A DNA stretch of 6,428 nucleotides from Bacillota bacterium (GTDB lineage Bacteria > Bacillota > Clostridia > Tissierellales > Sedimentibacteraceae). The DNA is taken from contig JARBUP010000163.1 in the NCBI GenBank assembly GCA_029239575.1, positions 1-6,428 on the forward strand, in the 5' to 3' direction. Numbering within the stretch: the stretch's first letter is position 1; each line of letters starts with the position of its first letter. This document shows positions 6,248-6,428 of the stretch, in pieces. Below the pieces are notes generated by a model. The model did no database searches. It had not been told where the DNA came from and was given only the letters and a program-made list of their open reading frames with translations. Position numbers and translations under genes: made by a program.

Positions 6248-6340
6248 ATTAATTAACAATAGTAATCATGATTAATAAAGTTAAAAATTATCAATCTTAA
6301 TCACGATTATTAATTTAAATTATATTCTTAGTCATGATTT
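6227..6340. promoter_or_regulatory. Array of four palindromic operator-like sites
   Basis: Four copies of a 12-base palindrome occur: TAATCATGATTA perfect at 6227-6238 and 6263-6274, TAATCACGATTA at 6298-6309 (one change) and TAGTCATGATTT at 6329-6340 (two changes). Centre spacings are 36, 35 and 31 bp. Copy 1 is between the promoter boxes and copy 4 ends just before the ribosome binding site. Repeated dyads in a promoter and leader are typical of a regulator that binds as several dimers. The regulator is not identified; the neighbouring TetR protein is the nearest candidate. Confidence 0.75.
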
Positions 6341-6343
6341 AAC

Positions 6344-6350
6344 AAGGAGG
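6344..6350 (+). promoter_or_regulatory. Ribosome binding site that fixes the grd-like gene start
   Basis: AAGGAGG is a near-perfect Shine-Dalgarno sequence. It is seven bases from the ATG at 6358 but only one base from an in-frame ATG at 6352, which is too close to be used, so 6358 is the start. Confidence 0.85.
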
Positions 6351-6357
6351 AATGAAA

Positions 6358-6428
6358 ATGAGATTAGAAATTGGTAATTTCCTAATCAAGGATGTTATCT
6401 TTGGTGAGAAAACCATGTTTAATGATGG
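6358..6428 (+). CDS. Glycine/sarcosine/betaine reductase component B alpha-type subunit, 3'-truncated by the window edge
   Basis: Only the first 23 complete codons are inside the window. They read MRLEIGNFLIKDVIF followed by GEKTMFND, and resemble the N-terminus of the GrdE/GrdG/GrdI proproteins (pattern MRLE.....I.DV.FG..T....G). In that family the protein is the substrate-binding component B subunit of glycine, sarcosine or betaine reductase; it is cleaved to form a pyruvoyl cofactor and works with a selenoprotein partner to feed acetyl phosphate production in Stickland fermentation. Which of the three substrates applies cannot be told from this fragment, so no symbol is given. The upstream palindrome array suggests tight, possibly substrate-responsive control. 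The call rests on a short recalled motif. Confidence 0.75.
   Translation, partial: MRLEIGNFLIKDVIFGEKTMFND

Noticed and set aside
6227..6340. CRISPR-like spaced repeats
   Set aside because: The units are only 12 bases long, are degenerate towards one end, sit in a promoter and leader, and no cas gene is near; an operator array fits better.
6352..6354. ATG at 6352 as start of the grd-like gene
   Set aside because: It is one base from the Shine-Dalgarno sequence, while the in-frame ATG at 6358 has ideal spacing and matches the family N-terminus MRLE.

Overview
The window looks like chromosomal DNA of a low-GC, spore-former-type Bacillota, most likely an anaerobic, amino-acid-fermenting member of the Clostridia. 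The grounds are strong AT bias, Gram-positive style Shine-Dalgarno sequences, a CadC-type metal repressor, a two-gene LysO exporter, and the first codons of what looks like a glycine/sarcosine/betaine reductase component B gene, a Stickland-fermentation enzyme confined mostly to such anaerobes. The genus cannot be named from this window.

Layout, left to right. (1) 1-1371: the 3' two thirds of an NAD-dependent DNA ligase (ligA), cut by the window edge; its sequence differs from the commonest LigA type at motif V and in the OB domain. (2) 1372-1469: a GC-rich nested palindromic element made of two direct and two inverted copies of a ~16-base unit, touching the ligA stop codon. (3) 1480-4091: a heavy-metal resistance operon with one clear promoter and two ArsR/CadC-type operators: cadC-like repressor (TTG start), a stand-alone 73-residue HMA metal-binding protein, and a P1B-type Zn/Cd/Pb ATPase that lacks its own N-terminal HMA domain, closed by a hairpin terminator. 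(4) 4093-5180: a two-gene lysine exporter (LysO) operon with its own promoter, an 8-base gene overlap and a hairpin terminator. (5) 5298-6020: a TetR-family regulator on the minus strand with its own promoter. (6) 6021-6428: a long divergent intergenic region with an array of four copies of a 12-base palindrome (TAATCATGATTA type) at ~31-36 base spacing, the first sitting in the promoter of the partial reductase gene that starts at 6358.

How the genes work together: in the metal operon, Zn/Cd/Pb entering the cell should release CadC from its operators and induce the HMA protein and the efflux ATPase. The LysO pair probably exports lysine. The TetR gene and the partial grd gene are divergent; the palindrome array is the obvious candidate for the control site of the grd gene, possibly bound by this TetR protein, but that link is inference.

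Nothing here is clearly a new system. The most interesting unexplained signal is the four-site palindrome array upstream of the grd-like gene, followed by the nested repeat element after ligA.
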